The translations under genes were made by a program, and so were the position numbers. Positions 21,849-22,912 of a stretch of 22,912 bases of DNA are shown here, piece after piece. Within the stretch, counting starts at the first letter, position 1. Every line of letters starts with the position of its first letter. Source of the stretch: Litorivivens sp041625495 (GTDB taxonomy: Bacteria; Pseudomonadota; Gammaproteobacteria; Pseudomonadales; Spongiibacteraceae); the NCBI RefSeq assembly GCF_041625495.1, contig NZ_JBFJTH010000049.1, forward strand, positions 1 through 22,912. Reading direction: 5' to 3'. A model generated the notes under the pieces. It was not told where the DNA came from and made no database searches. It saw nothing but the letters and a program-made list of their open reading frames with translations.

Positions 21849-22724
21849 ATGAACACGAAACGAACACTACAAGCTGTCTACCCCGCACAGCCCAGCCGTG
21901 ACGGTGACGGCGTGCGCATTCAACGCATTGCTCCGGCGGGGCAATTTGGGCTGTTCGACCCTTTCCTGATGCTCGATGAAATTGCCAGCGACCACGCGGC
22001 AGATTATATCGGCGGCTTCCCGGAACACCCTCATCGCGGCTTTGAAACTGTAACCCTCATGCTCAAAGGTCGCATGCGCCACCGCGACCACCTCGGCAAC
22101 GAGGGCATCATCGGGCCCGGAGATGTGCAGTGGATGAGCGCAGCGAGCGGCATACTTCACTCAGAGATGCCCGAACAAGACGAGGGACAGCTGCACGGCT
22201 TTCAATTATGGATCAACCTTCCGGCACGGGAAAAAATGGCGCCGCCCCAGTACCGAGAAATTCAGGCTGACGACATACCACTCTGGCAACCCAGCCCAGG
22301 TGTCGTCGCCCGTGTTATTGCTGGCCAGATAGGCGGCATACAGGGGCCGGTTCAGGGTGTGGCCACGCAGCCTCTTGTGGTCGATCTAACGCTTGAAGGC
22401 CAGGCCAAAGTTGATATTCCCGTCTCATCCACGGCAACCGTGGTGGCCTATGTATTTCGCGGGGAAGCCACATTGCCTGCCAGCCCTGCGAGCTCGGGCA
22501 CCGCGGTGGTCTCCGCGCAACATCTGGCGCGGACGCACCCAGGAGAAACATTCAGCGTAAGCAATTCCGGCAGCCACACCACACAGTTGCTGGTATTGGC
22601 CGCCGAACCGCTAAACGAGCCAATAGCCCACTACGGCCCCTTTGTAATGAATACGCGCGATCAAATCGAGCAGGCGCTGAACGATTTCCGCAACGGCACA
22701 TTCACCGAAACCACGACTCGGTGA
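21849..22724 (+). CDS. pirin family protein (bicupin)
   Basis: A 291-residue bicupin. The N-terminal cupin keeps the four metal ligands of pirins: His60 and His62 in FPEHPHRGFET and His104 and Glu106 in GILHSEMPE; Fe is the usual metal. RDHLGNEGIIGPGDVQWMSA matches the family. Some bacterial pirins (E. coli YhiW, YhaK and relatives) oxidise quercetin or sense redox state; the function here is unproven. Two upstream in-frame ATGs (21822 and 21843) exist, but AGGAG at 21837-21841 is 7 nt before the ATG at 21849, which gives a normal family start, MNTKRTLQAV. The gene is divergent from the LysR gene and 34 nt upstream of the FMN reductase gene. Confidence 0.9.
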   Translation: MNTKRTLQAVYPAQPSRDGDGVRIQRIAPAGQFGLFDPFLMLDEIASDHAADYIGGFPEHPHRGFETVTLMLKGRMRHRDHLGNEGIIGPGDVQWMSAASGILHSEMPEQDEGQLHGFQLWINLPAREKMAPPQYREIQADDIPLWQPSPGVVARVIAGQIGGIQGPVQGVATQPLVVDLTLEGQAKVDIPVSSTATVVAYVFRGEATLPASPASSGTAVVSAQHLARTHPGETFSVSNSGSHTTQLLVLAAEPLNEPIAHYGPFVMNTRDQIEQALNDFRNGTFTETTTR

Positions 22725-22758
22725 TTCTCTACGACCTAAAAATTTCAGGAGCACAACA

Positions 22759-22912
22759 ATGAATATTCTCGGCATCAACGGCAGCCTGCGGCGACAATCA
22801 CTCAACCTGAGTTTGTTGAAAGCCGCTGGCGACCACTTCGATCAGGACACCGTGTTTGACATTGTGAGCTTGGCCGACCTGCCTTTTTACAACGAGGACC
22901 TCGACGGCGACA
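22759..22912 (+). CDS. NADPH-dependent FMN reductase, 5' part (cut by window end)
   Basis: Only the first 51 residues are visible, starting MNILGINGSLRRQSLN. The GSLR-x-x-SLN loop is the FMN phosphate-binding motif of the flavodoxin-like NADPH-dependent FMN reductase family (ChrR, SsuE, azoreductase relatives), and LPFYNEDLDGD near residue 41-51 is the common following segment. Such enzymes reduce quinones, chromate or azo compounds with NAD(P)H. AGGAG lies about 8 nt before the ATG at 22759. It follows the pirin gene by 34 nt on the same strand, so both are likely one operon under the LysR regulator. The exact subfamily needs the missing C-terminal part. Confidence 0.85.
   Translation, partial: MNILGINGSLRRQSLNLSLLKAAGDHFDQDTVFDIVSLADLPFYNEDLDGD

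Noticed and set aside
1..22912. Prophage, insertion sequence, CRISPR or defence island
   Set aside because: No transposase, integrase, terminal repeats or spaced repeats were seen; nearly all the sequence is assigned to conserved chromosomal genes.

Overview
The window is a 22.9 kb piece of a gammaproteobacterial chromosome. Gene content and order match the type IV pilus (T4P) chemosensory locus of Pseudomonas and Cellvibrionales-type marine bacteria, and the coding sequence is moderately GC-rich and densely packed. I assign the lineage from recalled gene order and protein motifs only, so genus and species are not claimed. No mobile element, CRISPR array, rRNA or tRNA gene was seen.

Layout: (1) 1-2479, plus strand: the 3' part of a Nudix hydrolase gene, then argA and rsmE, which overlap by 1 nt. 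(2) 2613-14333, minus strand: one long co-directional run read as pilG-pilH-pilI-pilJ-pilK-chpA-chpB-chpC, a complete Pil-Chp signalling set: two single-domain response regulators, two CheW adaptors, a chemoreceptor, a CheR methyltransferase, a giant CheA-type kinase with several phosphotransfer domains, and a CheB methylesterase. (3) 14557-17403, plus strand: gshB, a tonB3-like gene, algH (yqgE) and ruvX (yqgF), divergent from pilG. (4) 17427-19628, minus strand: pilT then pilU, the retraction ATPases, convergent with ruvX. (5) 19702-20861, plus strand: yggS and trmL. (6) 20838-22912: a LysR regulator of YhaJ type, divergent from a pirin gene that is followed by the start of an NADPH-dependent FMN reductase gene cut by the window end.

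How it works together: PilJ probably senses pilus-related signals in the periplasm. PilI and ChpC couple it to ChpA, PilK and ChpB adjust its methylation, and PilG and PilH carry phosphate to the extension and retraction machinery, whose retraction motors PilT and PilU are encoded 3 kb away. TonB3 is known in P. aeruginosa to affect twitching, so its place here fits. The last block looks like an electrophile or quinone stress module.

No clearly undescribed system is visible. The points most worth a second look are the composite phosphotransfer region of ChpA (with a tandem-duplicated Hpt pair and a Thr-type domain), the degenerate receiver of ChpB, the TonB without a proline-rich spacer, the compaction that brings pilTU next to the chemosensory locus, and the LysR/pirin/flavin reductase cassette. 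All family assignments rest on motif recognition and memory; no database search was possible.
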